From the NCBI RefSeq assembly GCF_004664715.2, contig NC_051068.1, forward strand, positions 10,341,298 through 10,405,297: DNA of 64,000 bases, read 5' to 3'. Shown here one piece after another: positions 22,838-33,745 of this stretch. Made by a program: the position numbers and the translations under genes. The number at the start of each line of letters is the position of its first letter. The first letter of the stretch is position 1. The notes beneath the pieces were generated by a model. The model searched no databases. It was given only the letters and a program-made list of their open reading frames with translations, and was not told the DNA's origin. This DNA is from Peromyscus leucopus (taxonomy: Eukaryota; Chordata; Mammalia; Rodentia; Cricetidae).

Positions 22838-23142
22838 TATGCATGTGTATGCACCTGCACGTGGATGCCAGAGGTCAGCTTTGGAACAATAGTTCCTCAA
22901 GTGCCCTCCCCCATCCACTTGGTGTTCAGAGGCCTCTCACTGGCCTAGAACTCACTGACTGGGTTAGGTGGACTGGCCAGTCCAGGAGCCTCTGGGATCT
23001 GCTTGTTTCCCCCTCCTCAGTTCTGAGGGCGCAAGTGCACACCAGTGCCAACTAGCTCTGGGTAATGTGGGCTCTGGGGATGGAGCTTAGGCCCTGAGCC
23101 TTGCTCAACAACACCTTTGCCAACAGAGCTCTCCTTAGCCCC
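22838..23142 (-). repeat. B4-type composite SINE, antisense
   Basis: Reading rightwards: the tail ('tgtatgcacctgcacgtgga', 'ccagaggtcagctttgg'), the B1-like part ('ctcactggcctagaactcac', 'tgggttaggtggactggcca') and the tRNA-like head ('tctggggatggagcttaggc', 'gccttgctcaacaacacctt'). This is the fuller of the two SINE copies in the local duplication. Confidence 0.75.
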
Positions 23143-23524
23143 AGGTCTTCAGGTTCAAGGTTCTGTGTAGATCATAGCAGTTGTTTTTAAAACCAGTCAG
23201 GGTCAGAGTAGGTTGGTGCCTACCTGCTTCCCTTAAAAAAAAAAAAGAAGTCCTATTCTAGATTTAGGGATGTATTCTCATTTCTTTTCTATCAGTCACG
23301 GAAAGGGGGGAAAGGCAAAAGCCTGCAGCTCTGGCTGCCAGGTTGAAGAGGGACTGATCCATTCTCGGAGTGTTTATGTGACTATGGACAGGAGAAGCAT
23401 GATGGAAAAGCAGAGGCAGAAAGCAAGTGAAATGGAATGCACGTAGAAAGACATTTAAATAACTAGGGATTTGAGCCTGGGAGGGCTGAGCTGCCTCTGG
23501 TTGTCTTGAATTTCAGCTCGGGGG
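23047..23524. repeat. Local duplication, copy 2
   Basis: Shares with 21244-21694 both the SINE head and the following non-SINE text: 'gtcttcaggttcaaggttct', 'ctggctgccaggttgaagag', 'ccattctcggagtg' and 'agggatttgagcctgggagg'. The offset between copies is about 1812 bp at the SINE and about 1829 bp at the right end, with indels such as an A-run at 23237-23248. Similarity stops shortly after 23524. Confidence 0.75.
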
Positions 23525-23739
23525 CCAGATGCCATGGTGAATCCAGGTGCTAGATGGATGGTGGGTCCAGACCCTTGGTGACAATGCCCCCAAACTTTAT
23601 TTTGAATGAACTGTTTGGGGCTACTTCCACCCCTAACAGGATGTAAGTGCCTTTAAACTCATCTGGAGGTGGCCAGGGATGCACTCGCCAGCTGCCTTCT
23701 TCACATAAGTCTTCTGAAGATGCTCTGTCTGCTTAGACA

Positions 23740-23870
23740 CTTGTGTCATCCTCTGTTGGGATATACAAATTCCTTTAGGATGAGGCTTTCTATGTCTTTT
23801 TTGTAGGTGAATTCTTGGTACTTAGCATGGTGCCTAACTAAATGAATGGATGGAATTCCTTGAGCTCTCA
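23740..23870 (+). repeat. L2 LINE 3'-end fragment, sense
   Basis: 'tttaggatgaggctttctat', 'ttcttggtacttagcatggt', 'gcctaactaaatgaatggat' follows the L2 3' end (gggcaggg...cacttagcacagtgcctgg...aatgaatg). Confidence 0.5.
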
Positions 23871-24428
23871 TTGACCTGTTTTTGTTTGGGGACATTTTTA
23901 TGAGCTACATTCTATCCTGGAACTGCTAATGTTTTGAAAATAGCAGTAATTCCAGAGAGCTTTTCCCCTCTGTCTAATAGACTGTTGAAAAATTTTAGGG
24001 CTCAGGGTGTGTTTTTGGCTGGTTGAGAAGAAAAAGTCTATTTGTATAAGCCCCTAGAGATGATCCTTTCCCTAGATACCAGTCCTAGGACAATCTAGTG
24101 GTACCATTTTTTCCCCATAATTCAAAATGTCTACAGTGCAAATTGGGTTAGTATGCACACATTTAGGAGATACAATCTGCTTGAAAGTAGCAGCAAAATT
24201 ACTGTGCTTAGATAAATCCATCCTCTTATGAATGAGTCTCAACTATAGTTAATTTTTCACTGAAATTCAACAGCTGGGGAGAATTTCTTAGCTTCATTTC
24301 CTCCCTAGGCCAAGCAGCTCATCTGGAAGTAGTCACCAAGATTTAAGAGGCAACAATGGCCCCTGCATCATTCAAATCTTTCTCATCCCTAGGGCTTCCT
24401 GCCAAGGCAATAGTGACTATAGTTGCTC
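23871..24428. other. No feature recognised
   Basis: AT-rich text with no recognised repeat. Confidence 0.45.
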
Positions 24429-24430
24429 AT

Positions 24431-24477
<47 letters not shown>

Positions 24478-24495
24478 TGTGTTCATTCATTCATT
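24429..24495. repeat. (TTTA)n plus (TTCA)n microsatellite
   Basis: About 12 TTTA units (24429-24478), then three to four TTCA units. Confidence 0.96.
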
Positions 24496-25414
24496 GCATA
24501 TTTATTTCTCCAACTTTGTCTCACATGGCATTTTAGATGATTATTTTGATCACCAACTGATTAATTTCAAGTGCCTTAGCTGTTTGGTGACCTGAGAAGG
24601 TTCCTATTGCTTGTGCCACACAGCCCCCATATACTGTTTTCATTTACCCGGATATTGCAGTATTTGTCTGCTGTTGCTTGCTTTTTGAAAGTGTAGCCTG
24701 ATAATGAATTCAGATGCTTCAATGATCTAAAGTAACTAGGGTCCAGTTCCTCTGTGAGCTGGCTCTTAAAGAACTGGACCAAGGAAAAGATGAATTCCCT
24801 GAGATAGTCAGAAGATATTCTTGTCACTTCGACTGTAGAAATGTAGATTCTCTCTGCTCCAAACCCATGAAGAAAGCAAACTCTGGAAGAGTTTCAGCAG
24901 CGTGATGAGTCTCAGCTTGTTTCTGGAGTCAGATTCAGATGTGGGTCTGTGACGCTGAGCATAAGGTGTGGGCCAGAAGCAGTGAATCTCTGAGCTAAGA
25001 GAGTGTAGCTCTGTACAGGCTTTTGTAGCACAGTCGTCATGAATGTCAGCTTTTTTGGAAGTAGATGTTTATTGTTAAAAATGGAACTTGGAAAAGCAGA
25101 TGGGCGAAATCAGCCCATTTACTTACCTGATATGAATAAAAATTAGACAGGATCAGTTTAGACAAAAATGATTTCTTTTTTTCTTAACCAATTGTACTCT
25201 CTTAACTTTTGCTGAGGGTCGGTTTAAGTTATATTACATAATGACCGTGTGTGTGCATTTTCTACAAAGAGTGGCACAGAGGACACTCTGATATCTTACT
25301 CATATTTTAAACACCAAGCCAGGACATTTTTTTTTTAACTGGCTGCCAGTCAGAACTATATTAGTATATAATAACTTATAAAAATTATAATTTGTTCCTT
25401 TTCACTTAAGTTTA
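24496..25414. other. No feature recognised
   Basis: No repeat or exon-like structure recognised. Confidence 0.45.
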
Positions 25415-25625
25415 TTTAAAAAAAATTGAGACAGGATTTCATGTAGGCTGGACTAGCCCTGTTGTTGGGGGTGATGGCAAACTCGTGATTCTCCTGCTTC
25501 TGCCTCCCAAGTGCTGGGTTATATACAAAGTCACCATCATTAGTGTGTGTAGACTGGGGAGGAACCTGTAGCCTTGCACGCTAGGCAAGCACTCTGCTCA
25601 CTAAACTGCACCCCTGTCCCTCTGC
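25415..25625 (-). repeat. B1-plus-ID composite (B4-type) SINE, antisense
   Basis: Antisense B1 text ('gagacaggatttcatgtagg', 'ctgcttctgcctcccaagtg') is followed by an ID-like head ('agccttgcacgctaggcaag', 'cactctgctcactaaactgc'). This B1-ID chimeric order defines B4-group SINEs. Confidence 0.75.
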
Positions 25626-25765
25626 TTGCTTGTCAAAAGCTAGAGTATGAGGATTGTCTAAGGTTCAAATGCTGGTAGCCATATTTCTAGTTATTTTCTC
25701 TAAATACTTGTCATGCATTTTGAACTTCTGTTTAACAGCATTTGTGTGTGCATGTGCTCACGTAT

Positions 25766-25779
25766 TGTGTGGTGTGTGT

Positions 25780-25823
<44 letters not shown>

Positions 25824-25842
25824 TGTGTGTGTGTGTGTGAGT

Positions 25843-25885
<43 letters not shown>
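25766..25885. repeat. Interrupted (TG)n microsatellite, about 120 bp
   Basis: TG repeats with regularly placed GG and GA interruptions. Both strands read open, which gives spurious valine-cysteine or threonine-histidine frames. Confidence 0.97.
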
Positions 25886-25888
<3 letters not shown>

Positions 25889-26127
25889 ACATGATGGGAC
25901 AAGATGCTGGTAGGATGCTTTTACTTTAATATTCAACTTTTTGTTTTCAAATTTTAAGCTATTGAGATTCAATTGCTAAGCCCATACACACAAAGGATTT
26001 TATTTCCGGATGCCTTGTTTGACTGTGAAAGAGAATACTTTGCTATATTTTCCTCTTGATTATGAGCTTATGTAGGACTCAGGGGGTGGAATAGTGTAAT
26101 GGGGGAGACTACGCCCCCTGAAAAAAA

Positions 26128-26278
26128 TTAATGTCTTGGAGTCAGACAAACTGAGGTTAAAATCCTAACCGTAACCTGCTAAATAGATTACCTTAATTTT
26201 CTCCCCTGTAAAATGGAGATAATAATATTTGCTTTATATGGTGGCACTGAGTATTTACTTTGTATCAATAAAGGATGA
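26128..26278 (+). repeat. MIR SINE, sense
   Basis: 'ggagtcagacaaactgaggt', 'taaaatcctaaccg', 'ttctcccctgtaaaatggag' and 'ataataatatttgctttat' give the full MIR order with the diagnostic 'gtaaaatgga'. Confidence 0.85.
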
Positions 26279-27932
26279 CTGCTGTTTGTCTAGGCTGCAG
26301 GCCCTGCTGGAGTTGGCCAGTTCCCAGCTGCCCAAAATATGGGCCGGCACAATGGAGCAAGTGAGTAGGACTGTCATAGGAGCACAGAATAATATTGTTC
26401 CTGGGGTCTGGCCTGGGGCACAGTTCCCTAGCAGACCCTCTCGGCTTTTCCTCTCATATTCTGTGCCTTTGACTAGGACAGAGGAGCATGAAGGACCCGG
26501 GAGAGCTGCCTTGGTGCTGGAACCCAAGGTGAGGTGGGTCTTTCGGGCAGGGGCTCTGCTTGGTTCTCTTCTGGTGTCCTCAAGAGGCAGCTGTTCCTCC
26601 AGCTGTTGTATATGGGGGGGGGGGAGCTCCCATGGACAGCTCTAATCCCTGCTTTTCCTCTTTATTTTGATGCTGAAATATCTGTTAATTTTTTTTTTTT
26701 TTGATTACTGGCCAAAGAGGCCCAAATAATTATATTTAATTATTTTAGTTATTTAGCTTAGTTATTTTAGGAGATTAATTGAATATTATGAAAAATTGAT
26801 GTTCAAATGTACCAGCTCTTGGGTATTTTAAGAGTGTGACGCAGAGTCTGATATATACGAGGCCCCATGACAGTTTCAACCTCGCCCTCAGCCTTCCATA
26901 TTTCCCAATGACACTCACATACAGAACTGTCCCTTGCTGTGCTGAGGAATGCATGAGGACAGCTCCTGTACCCATTCCATGTGTAAGGCATTTCCATAAT
27001 TGAATCTAACATTATTAAACTACAGATAGTCTTGCCTTGGACCCAGACACCTCAGTGGTCAGTGTGAGCAGGTCCAGACTCTTTCCACCCGTCCCTACTC
27101 CTTTTTTCTGAGTGCTCAGGGCTGCTGCTTACTCCTGCATCATCAGAGCCTCTTTTCCTTGCTCCCTGCTCCTTGCAAGCTGAATCTTCAGCCACCACCT
27201 CCACTCAGCCTGGCGATCTGCTGTGAACAAGGCAGTGGGAAGTTGACAACATACATTGCTTTGTAGAATGCTACTTTTTGGGTCTGAGCTTTATTGTTAT
27301 AGAGGTTTTGGTTATGTCCTTGTCTTTTTTTTCCTTTCTTGTTTGTAAAGATTCTCTTTCCTGGAGACAGCAATTCTGGAGATCCTTTGAAGGCTGGGCC
27401 TTTGCACATGCCCATATACCAAAGTAGGAGCTGGAATACTGGCATGTATTTTTCATGACCCTTTAAAATCTTTTCCTTCTCAAATTGGATTTTTGTCTTG
27501 TTTGGGTAAGTAAAGCTTGCAGCTGCAGACAGGACTGTTGTAAAAGATCAGGAGTGTATTTCCAGAGGTATTAGCCAGGGCTGTTACCCAGTTCTGACAG
27601 GGCAGTAAGCTGTACACACGACAGAAGTTACAAATGTAGGGAACACAAAACAAATGGCAGCAATGTTATTTTTCAGGGGAGGGAAGAGGCTGCAAGTGTG
27701 CCTGATGTTTTTAAAGCTCTTAATTATTAATCTTGTCTTAAGACTCACAAACACAGCCATTAATGTGTCAATGTGACCTGGATAACAGATGATTATCGTC
27801 CATCTTTAAACTGTATTTAGTACTCAAATGCTTCTGTAATGCATGCAGAAAGCCAACTTTATCTTGCTCTCTCAAGGTGTGGCAGAAAGGAATTCATTCT
27901 TCTGATCATTTTTCCTTCTGTCCTCTCTCCTC
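26279..27932. other. Unique sequence, short homopolymers, one candidate conserved block
   Basis: A G run lies at 26612-26624 and a T run at 26690-26702. The segment 27690-27890 ('taattattaatcttgtctta', 'cattaatgtgtcaatgtgac', 'ggataacagatgattatcgt') is repeat-free and TAAT-rich, and may be a conserved non-coding element. No gene is supported. Confidence 0.4.
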
Positions 27933-28090
27933 CCCCTGTTTTGACCCTCCCCTGTCTTGACCCTCCCCCTGTTTTGACCCTCCCCTGTCTTGACCCTCCC
28001 CCTGTCTTGACCCTTCCCCTGTCTTGACCCTCCCCCGTCTTGACCCTCCCCCTGTCTTGACCCTCCCCCTGTCTTGACCCTTCCCCCGTC
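27933..28090. repeat. C-rich 16-17-bp minisatellite, nine units
   Basis: 'ttgaccc' recurs at 27941, 27957, 27974, 27990, 28007, 28024, 28040, 28057 and 28074, each followed by 'tccccctgtc' or a close variant. The minus strand carries repeated runs of 3-5 G separated by one or about eight bases, fitting G-quadruplex folding; the plus strand could form i-motif. Confidence 0.95.
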
Positions 28091-28964
28091 TAGTCTTACT
28101 GCTCACTGGTAAATATTCCTGTTGGCCATTTCACTACCGGCTGGAAGGCACAGAAAAGATGGCATGTGCAGTTGTATAGTGGAAACATCTTAAAATCCAA
28201 TCTTGCCAACCTTCAGTGACCATGGGCTTCAGAGCCTTGCAGCTCATCACAGCCAGCACAGCAGTTTGCAGAGTTCACACCTGGGGATTAGGGTTCAATT
28301 CCACCGTAACCTCAGTTTTACTGCCGTAAGTCCTATGTTGTCAGAGAGCTCCACGTTCTACTTGGTGGGCAGATCATCAGCCTTTGCTCTGTGTATGTAC
28401 TCCATGCATGAGTAGCAAGGCTGTAATACATCTTTACGCCAATCTTGGATCTCGTTCCTCATGACATAATCTCCCATGAGTTAGGAAATCTGGTCTGGAC
28501 CACAGAGTGTTATGTGGTGCACACCTGTTCTGAGGATAACGGTCAGAAGGTAGTTAACAGTGTTTCACTGTCATCCTGGGGGACAGAATAAGTCACACTT
28601 GGCAGGAGCTGGATCTGGGCCTAGAGCTACTTGACGGTTTTATGTGACAAGTTAGAATAAGCGATAGGAGAGTTGCAAAGGGTCTGTGTTTTAGGTAAGA
28701 CTGTAGCACCATGTTTCTAGATTAGTACTTTTATTGTGTCTAGCTGTGGTTGGGAGGGATTAGATGGGGGAAACTAAGGCAGCTAAAGCAACCATAGTTG
28801 TGGTAATATAGACTCCTGGCAATGGAAGTCTTGAAAATGGGGATTCCAGTGAGGGAGGAAGTGAAAGACAGGAGCTGGCATACTATCGAGAAAGAAATGG
28901 TAAGAGCAGTGATTTTACAGAATCCGTCTATAAGTTCATGTGTTCATTCACTCAGATTTTCATT
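28091..28964. other. No feature recognised
   Basis: Mixed-composition sequence without repeat or exon-like signal. Confidence 0.45.
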
Positions 28965-29007
28965 TTTATCCATTTATTTATTATTGATTGATTGTGGATA
29001 TGGATGT

Positions 29008-29044
<37 letters not shown>

Positions 29045-29165
29045 TGTGTGTGTGTGTACGTACACACATGTGCTCGTGCACACACACAATCACATGTAGA
29101 GGTCAGAAGTTGATCCTGGGTATTTCCTTTATTGCTCCCTATCATTCTTCTTTACTTTGGCAGTT
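28965..29165 (-). repeat. (TG)n microsatellite attached to an antisense SINE tail
   Basis: TG repeats run 29011-29042 and 29044-29058. The flanking 'acatgtagaggtcagaagtt' and 'gatcctgggtatttcc' match the antisense tail of a B4-type SINE, whose CA-rich tail probably seeded the array. A perfect 18-bp palindrome (TGTGTGTACGTACACACA) lies at 29051-29068. Confidence 0.6.
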
Positions 29166-29654
29166 TCAATCATAGATGCAGTGTCCTGTGATTATGTTAA
29201 CCTGTTACCCTCCGGTATCATCCTTCCTTTCCCATCTAATCCTCTAGTGGCTACAGAATTAGAGAAAATGACATCCTCTACTTCAGCCTCTATTAACAGT
29301 CATTGGTTCCTTAGGAAGGTATGAGACTTCATGGAAACTTCTTTCCATGATAGAAAGTTGAAGGACTTGTGCAGATAAACATGGCCACTGCGTGGTCATG
29401 GTTGCAATGTCAGTATCTCATTGGATGGAAGAGCCCTTTACATATTTCTCTTTATACCCATAGACTAGAGTTGTTCTCAGCTTTGGGCAAAGAAGCTCCC
29501 TTTTGCATAAGGTTATGGTTAATGCAGACAGTTGTATCTAGTCAAAGTGCTGAGAATCAATGAGCATTCAGCCTTAAATGGGTCATCTAGGACATCCCCA
29601 ACCTCCAAAGGCCTAAGGAACCCTGCAGAAGAGAAGGCAGAAAGAAATCAGAGC
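29166..29654. other. No feature recognised
   Basis: No repeat or exon-like structure seen. Confidence 0.45.
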
Positions 29655-29774
29655 TGAGGCTGGGTGTGGTGGTGCACACCTTTAATCCCAGCACTAGTGA
29701 GGCAGAGCAGGCAGATCTCTGTGAGTTCCAGAATATCTGTGGTTACCTGGTGAGACTCCCTCCCTCCCCCAAAA
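29655..29774 (+). repeat. B1 SINE, sense, 3' part diverged
   Basis: 'ggctgggtgtggtggtgcac', 'acctttaatcccagcactag' and 'gcagatctctgtgagttcca' are typical B1. The second half is degraded. Confidence 0.85.
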
Positions 29775-29819
29775 GAACTTAGGAGCTGGAGGATGAAGAA
29801 GAGTGTCATGAAATGCTTC

Positions 29820-30035
29820 CTCCTTTTTTTTTTCTTTTGAGACAAGATTTCTCACAAAACCTGGAGCCCACTGACAGGCTAGGCTGGCCAGCAAGCCCCA
29901 GGCATCTGTCTGTACACTCCACCTCCCCCAAAGCACTTTTGATTATAGAGCATGCTATACCACCCAGTCTCTTAAAAAAAATAGTGCTGAGGATTCAAAC
30001 TCTTTAAGCAACTGAGCTATTTCCTCTGCCTTTAA
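29820..30035 (-). repeat. B4-type SINE, antisense
   Basis: An internal T-run, 'gagacaagatttctcacaaa', 'caggctaggctggccagcaa', 'gccccaggcatctgtctgta' and an ID-like head 'gtgctgaggattcaaactct'. This copy shows the B1-like and tRNA-like parts in antisense order. Confidence 0.75.
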
Positions 30036-31064
30036 TCGGCTCATTCATCAGATGTTCTGAATGACATCTATGCCTATGACTCAGATGGTGTTGCCTTGAA
30101 AAATGGACAAGATGGAGTTCTTACCAGAATGAAGTACTAGGTCTGAAAAAAAGGATGCTCTGAAGATTGGGACTCAGGAGAATGGTGCTTCTTCTATCCA
30201 GATTGAGAGTGCTGGGAAGAAAACCCTGGTGGCAATTGGTCCTCAGCTTCTTCATGTCAGGGTGGACAGTAAGTTACTGATTCACATCACAGAGATGAGG
30301 AAGAAAGAGAGATAAGGAGTTAAAGTTAAATCTGGAAAAATGCAGACTTATCCATTGATGGCAATATATCAACGCTCTAGGGATATATGAACTTGGAGGT
30401 GACTAGGCAATTGGCCTGACTTAGGTCTTGGTGGCACAGGGCATGATGTGTGGAAAGGTGAACAGATGAGAAAGGCTGTAGGGACCATGGCTAAGAGCAG
30501 TCTCAGCCTAGGCATTCAGTTAAGACAAAATTGTCAGTTGTCCTTCAGTTTATGGAGACAGCCTTGTAAACAGCTTGGAACTGGACTCTGATGCAAGATG
30601 GCCAGGTACAGTCAAAGTCTTGATACTACGCAGAAACCAAATGAGTAAGACCCAAGCAGTTCATTTGATTACCTCTGCATGCTTTTGTGATCATTACGGG
30701 AATTTCAAGGCTTAGAGCAGCACATCCAGAGAGGAACACTTAAAGGAACTTACGTGTTGGAAGACCAGAAGCCATCACAGGAAAAGGTGGCAGTTGGTTG
30801 GGGTAGGGTGTGTGGAGGAGCAAATGGTATAAGTTGAACCAATCTCTAGTCACTAGATATTTATATGAATACAAAGAAGGCAAGATACGAGCAAGAAAAG
30901 CTAACTCTCTAGAATGTGGACAAGAACCCTTGTTTGGAAGCAAGAAAATTTACTTTTAAAGGGTCATCTTACCATCATGTATGTTGACTTTCCCAGCTTC
31001 ATTCAGCTCCTATTTCTCTATTTGTACATACAGAAATTTGACAGGGGACCAATAAGGCTGTACC
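30036..31064. other. No feature recognised
   Basis: About 1 kb with no named repeat. Possible frames are short and unsupported. Confidence 0.45.
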
Positions 31065-31099
31065 TAAAAAAAACAAAAACAAAAACAAAAACAAAAAAA
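31065..31099. repeat. (AAAAAC)n low-complexity tract
   Basis: Five or so A-rich units separated by single C; could be the tail of a retroposon whose body is not recognisable. Confidence 0.9.
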
Positions 31100-31289
31100 A
31101 CCCCAATGGTCATGAGTTATGTATGATATTAACTATTATTTTAACCTACTGCAATTAAAAAAAATCTAACGTATATCTATTGAATTACTTACAAATTTAG
31201 CACACATAATTGATCTAAACCAAGAGTTTTTTTTTTCTTCTTCAGAATAACTTGTTCACTGACCCTAACATAAAAGCATTTCAAAAATC

Positions 31290-31612
31290 ATAAGGAACAC
31301 TGGGAAGTTAGTTCAGTGAGTGATGAGCTTTAACTGCAGGCCTGAAGACCAGACTCCCTTTGAGTGTGGTGGCTAGCACTTGTGAGTCCAGAGCTGGGGA
31401 GGTGGGGACAGAAGAATCCTTGGGCCTCACTGGCTAGACAGCCTAGTCTACTGGGTGAACCCCAGGCAGGTGAGAGACTGTCACATGGGAAGTGGGAAGT
31501 GGAAGGCTCTTCTGCAGTGACACTGGAGTTGTTCTCTGGTCTCCACACACGAACATGTGCAGCTGACATTCCCCACACCCCATGCACACACATGCACACA
31601 CAATAAAAAATA
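31290..31612 (+). repeat. B4-type composite SINE, sense
   Basis: Head 'ggaagttagttcagtgagtg', B1-like part 'gtgtggtggctagcacttgt' and 'ggcctcactggctagacagc', tail 'ctctggtctccacacacgaa' with CA repeats and 'caataaaaaataac'. Length is near that of a full B4-type element. Confidence 0.75.
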
Positions 31613-32356
31613 ACAAGGATTATAGGGATTATAGGAAACAAACCAGGGTTCCATCTCCTCTGGGACTTTTGTTCTTTTTTGTGCTTTGTGCTTCCTTTTT
31701 CCTGATTCAGTGGCTTAGGGTGACACAGGCCTTCCTGGGACAGTAGTTTCCCAACACTTCGCCTGCCCGTCAGGGATTTCAGATATCAGGGGTACCAGTT
31801 TGGCCTTCTGTATGGGCTACCTCTTGCTGCTCCAGTGCTGAGCAGACTGGACGAAAATGTGTCCACAGAGATTAGATATCCTGGTGGCCACCCTGCACTT
31901 CTGTGCTCTGAAGCTATCTCTGGCATCAGCCAGCTCCCTCTGGTTTATCACAGCCGAGTACAGACAGATAACATCCTAGCCATGTGACCCTGACCTTTGT
32001 CAACCTTTGTTAAGGCTTCATCTGAAGTCAGGCCTAATGTTTGTAAACAGGATGTAATTAAGGCTGGGAACTGACAGGGTCTGACATTAAGACAATGCAG
32101 CGTTGGCAGGGAATGGTCTGTGAGATGTCAGCTTGCATTGTGTTCTGAGTGCCTTCGTAATAATTAGTGTCCTCTGTCTGGAGGAAATTCACTCAACTTG
32201 GGTTAATCTGTCCCAGCATGGAGGCCATCCTTGGCAGGGCAAGTGTTTCCTCTGATAAACCTTAGTGCAAGGATGAGGAAGAAAGCAAAGGGCTAAACAC
32301 AAACCCGAGAAAGTCAAGACTACTGGTGACAGGTACCGCCGAGAGTTAGAAGCAGA
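31613..32356. other. Unique sequence with a candidate regulatory block
   Basis: Repeat-free. 31930-32190 contains 'ccctgacctttgtcaacctt' (nuclear-receptor-like half sites), the near-palindrome 'tgtttgtaaaca' (forkhead-like) and 'aggatgtaattaaggctggg'. This is motif reading only; conservation is unknown. Confidence 0.4.
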
Positions 32357-32529
32357 AAGTATGCAGTCTCCGTCCCCCACTCCTCGTCACAAGGTGGATG
32401 GATGCCTTTGAGTTGCACTGTCAGAATCCATAGGTCATCAGGGAAGTGTGCAGTCTCCGTCCCCACTCCTAGTCACAAGGTGGATGGATGCCTTTGAGTT
32501 GCACTGTCAGAATCCATAGGTCATCAGGG
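32357..32529. repeat. 87-bp tandem duplication, nearly identical copies
   Basis: Copy 1 is 32357-32443 (87 bp) and copy 2 is 32444-32529 (86 bp). Both carry 'gcagtctccgtccc', 'cacaaggtggatggatgcct' and 'ccataggtcatcaggg'. I see three differences: A/G after the first four bases, one missing C, and C/A in 'ctcctcgtc' versus 'ctcctagtc'. A recent event, outside any known repeat. Confidence 0.97.
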
Positions 32530-32895
32530 TGTGCTGGTCTGCTGTCCCGGGCAGTACAGAAGGGTTAGTGTAAAGAAAAACCCAAGAAACACATTGTTTG
32601 ACCTGAGTTAGCATCAAGTAGGTTACAGATCAGTGTGTGGTGAAGGGGGATGCTGATGCAGTGATAATTAATCCAAAAAGACTGAACCCACTTCATCAGA
32701 AGAGAGTTGAACACCTTCTGGTAGTGTATAGCACAAAGGGAATGATGGGATGTGGAGCTTATTTTCTTGGCTTATTAAACTGAAGACATATATGGGTCTG
32801 AAGTGGGCAGATAGGCTACTGTAAGAATCCTTTTGAGCTTGTTTGGATTCCCATTGACTCTTGGAAGAAGTTACAGATTTCAGTCTTAAAATATA
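32530..32895. other. No feature recognised
   Basis: Short unique stretch between the tandem duplication and the old L1 3' end. Confidence 0.45.
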
Positions 32896-33375
32896 GTGTT
32901 ACTGATAGCACTACACACAACAGCCAAAAATGTGGGAACAACACTGGCCTCCACCAGCAGATAAACTTATAAATAAAATATGGTGTGAACACACCAAGGA
33001 GTATTATACAACCTTACAAGGAAGAACCTTCAGATTCATGTCACAGCTGGATGAGCCTTGTAAGCACTATGTTAAGTGAACTAAGCCAGACACAAAAGGA
33101 TTAGTAATGTCTGATTTAACATATATAAGGTACCTACAGTAGGTAAATTCATAGAGACAGTCAGTAGAACAGGGAGGAATTACTAGGGGAGAAAGGGAAA
33201 TTTAAGTTTAATTAAAGTGTAGAATTTCAGTTTATTGTGATAAAAATATTCTGGATAGGTATTAGTGATGGTTGTACACCCATGAGAGTGTACTTAATGT
33301 GTCTGAATTGTATACTTACAATTACTAAAATAGGAGATTTCATTCTACGTATATTTTTCCCCAATTAAAAAAATA
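32896..33375 (+). mobile_element. Old LINE-1 (L1M-type) 3' end, sense
   Basis: The classical 3' series is intact in order: 'acagccaaaaatgtgggaac', 'agataaacttataaataaaa', 'gagtattatacaaccttaca', 'gctggatgagccttgtaagc', 'gttaagtgaactaagccaga', 'gataaaaatattctggatag' and 'ctgaattgtatacttacaat'. This is a mammal-wide L1 older than the rodent Lx copies. No ORF survives. Confidence 0.85.
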
Positions 33376-33531
33376 AGAAGTTACATGAAAAGATTCTTTA
33401 AGTTGTATTGGGATTCAGGGATTCTGGACCTTAATCACTGTATCAAAAAAGTGACAGGATCTACACAGAGGCATGCTAGGAGTTAGTGATGAAACCTCCT
33501 CCTGGTATACGGTCCATTAACTTTCCAAAGA

Positions 33532-33534
<3 letters not shown>

Positions 33535-33589
<55 letters not shown>

Positions 33590-33745
33590 ATGCTCGTACA
33601 GGTGCCACGGAAGGCAAAGGAGGGCACTGGATTCCCTGAAGCTGGAGTGAGAGGTGGCTATGAGCCTTCTGCCATGGGAAGCAAACTCCAGCTCTCGACA
33701 AAAGCAAGGGCTTGTCACAGCTCTGCCATCTGTTTGGCCCCTACT
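33535..33745 (-). repeat. B2/B3-class SINE, antisense, with (TG)n tail
   Basis: A TG array (33535-33587) leads into 'cacggaaggcaaaggagggc', 'actggattccctgaagctgg' and 'agtgagaggtggctatgagc', then a degraded head ending 'ctgccatctgtttggcccc'. The TG array has grown from the SINE's CA-rich 3' tail. Confidence 0.75.

Noticed and set aside
25654..25972. Cysteine/valine- or histidine/threonine-rich proteins
   Set aside because: They are translations of the TG/CA microsatellite on each strand; similar cases occur at 13570, 33483, 37000 and 62400.
26229..26645. 138-codon frame as an exon
   Set aside because: It begins inside a MIR and shows no recognisable domain; an antisense frame of 90 codons overlaps it.
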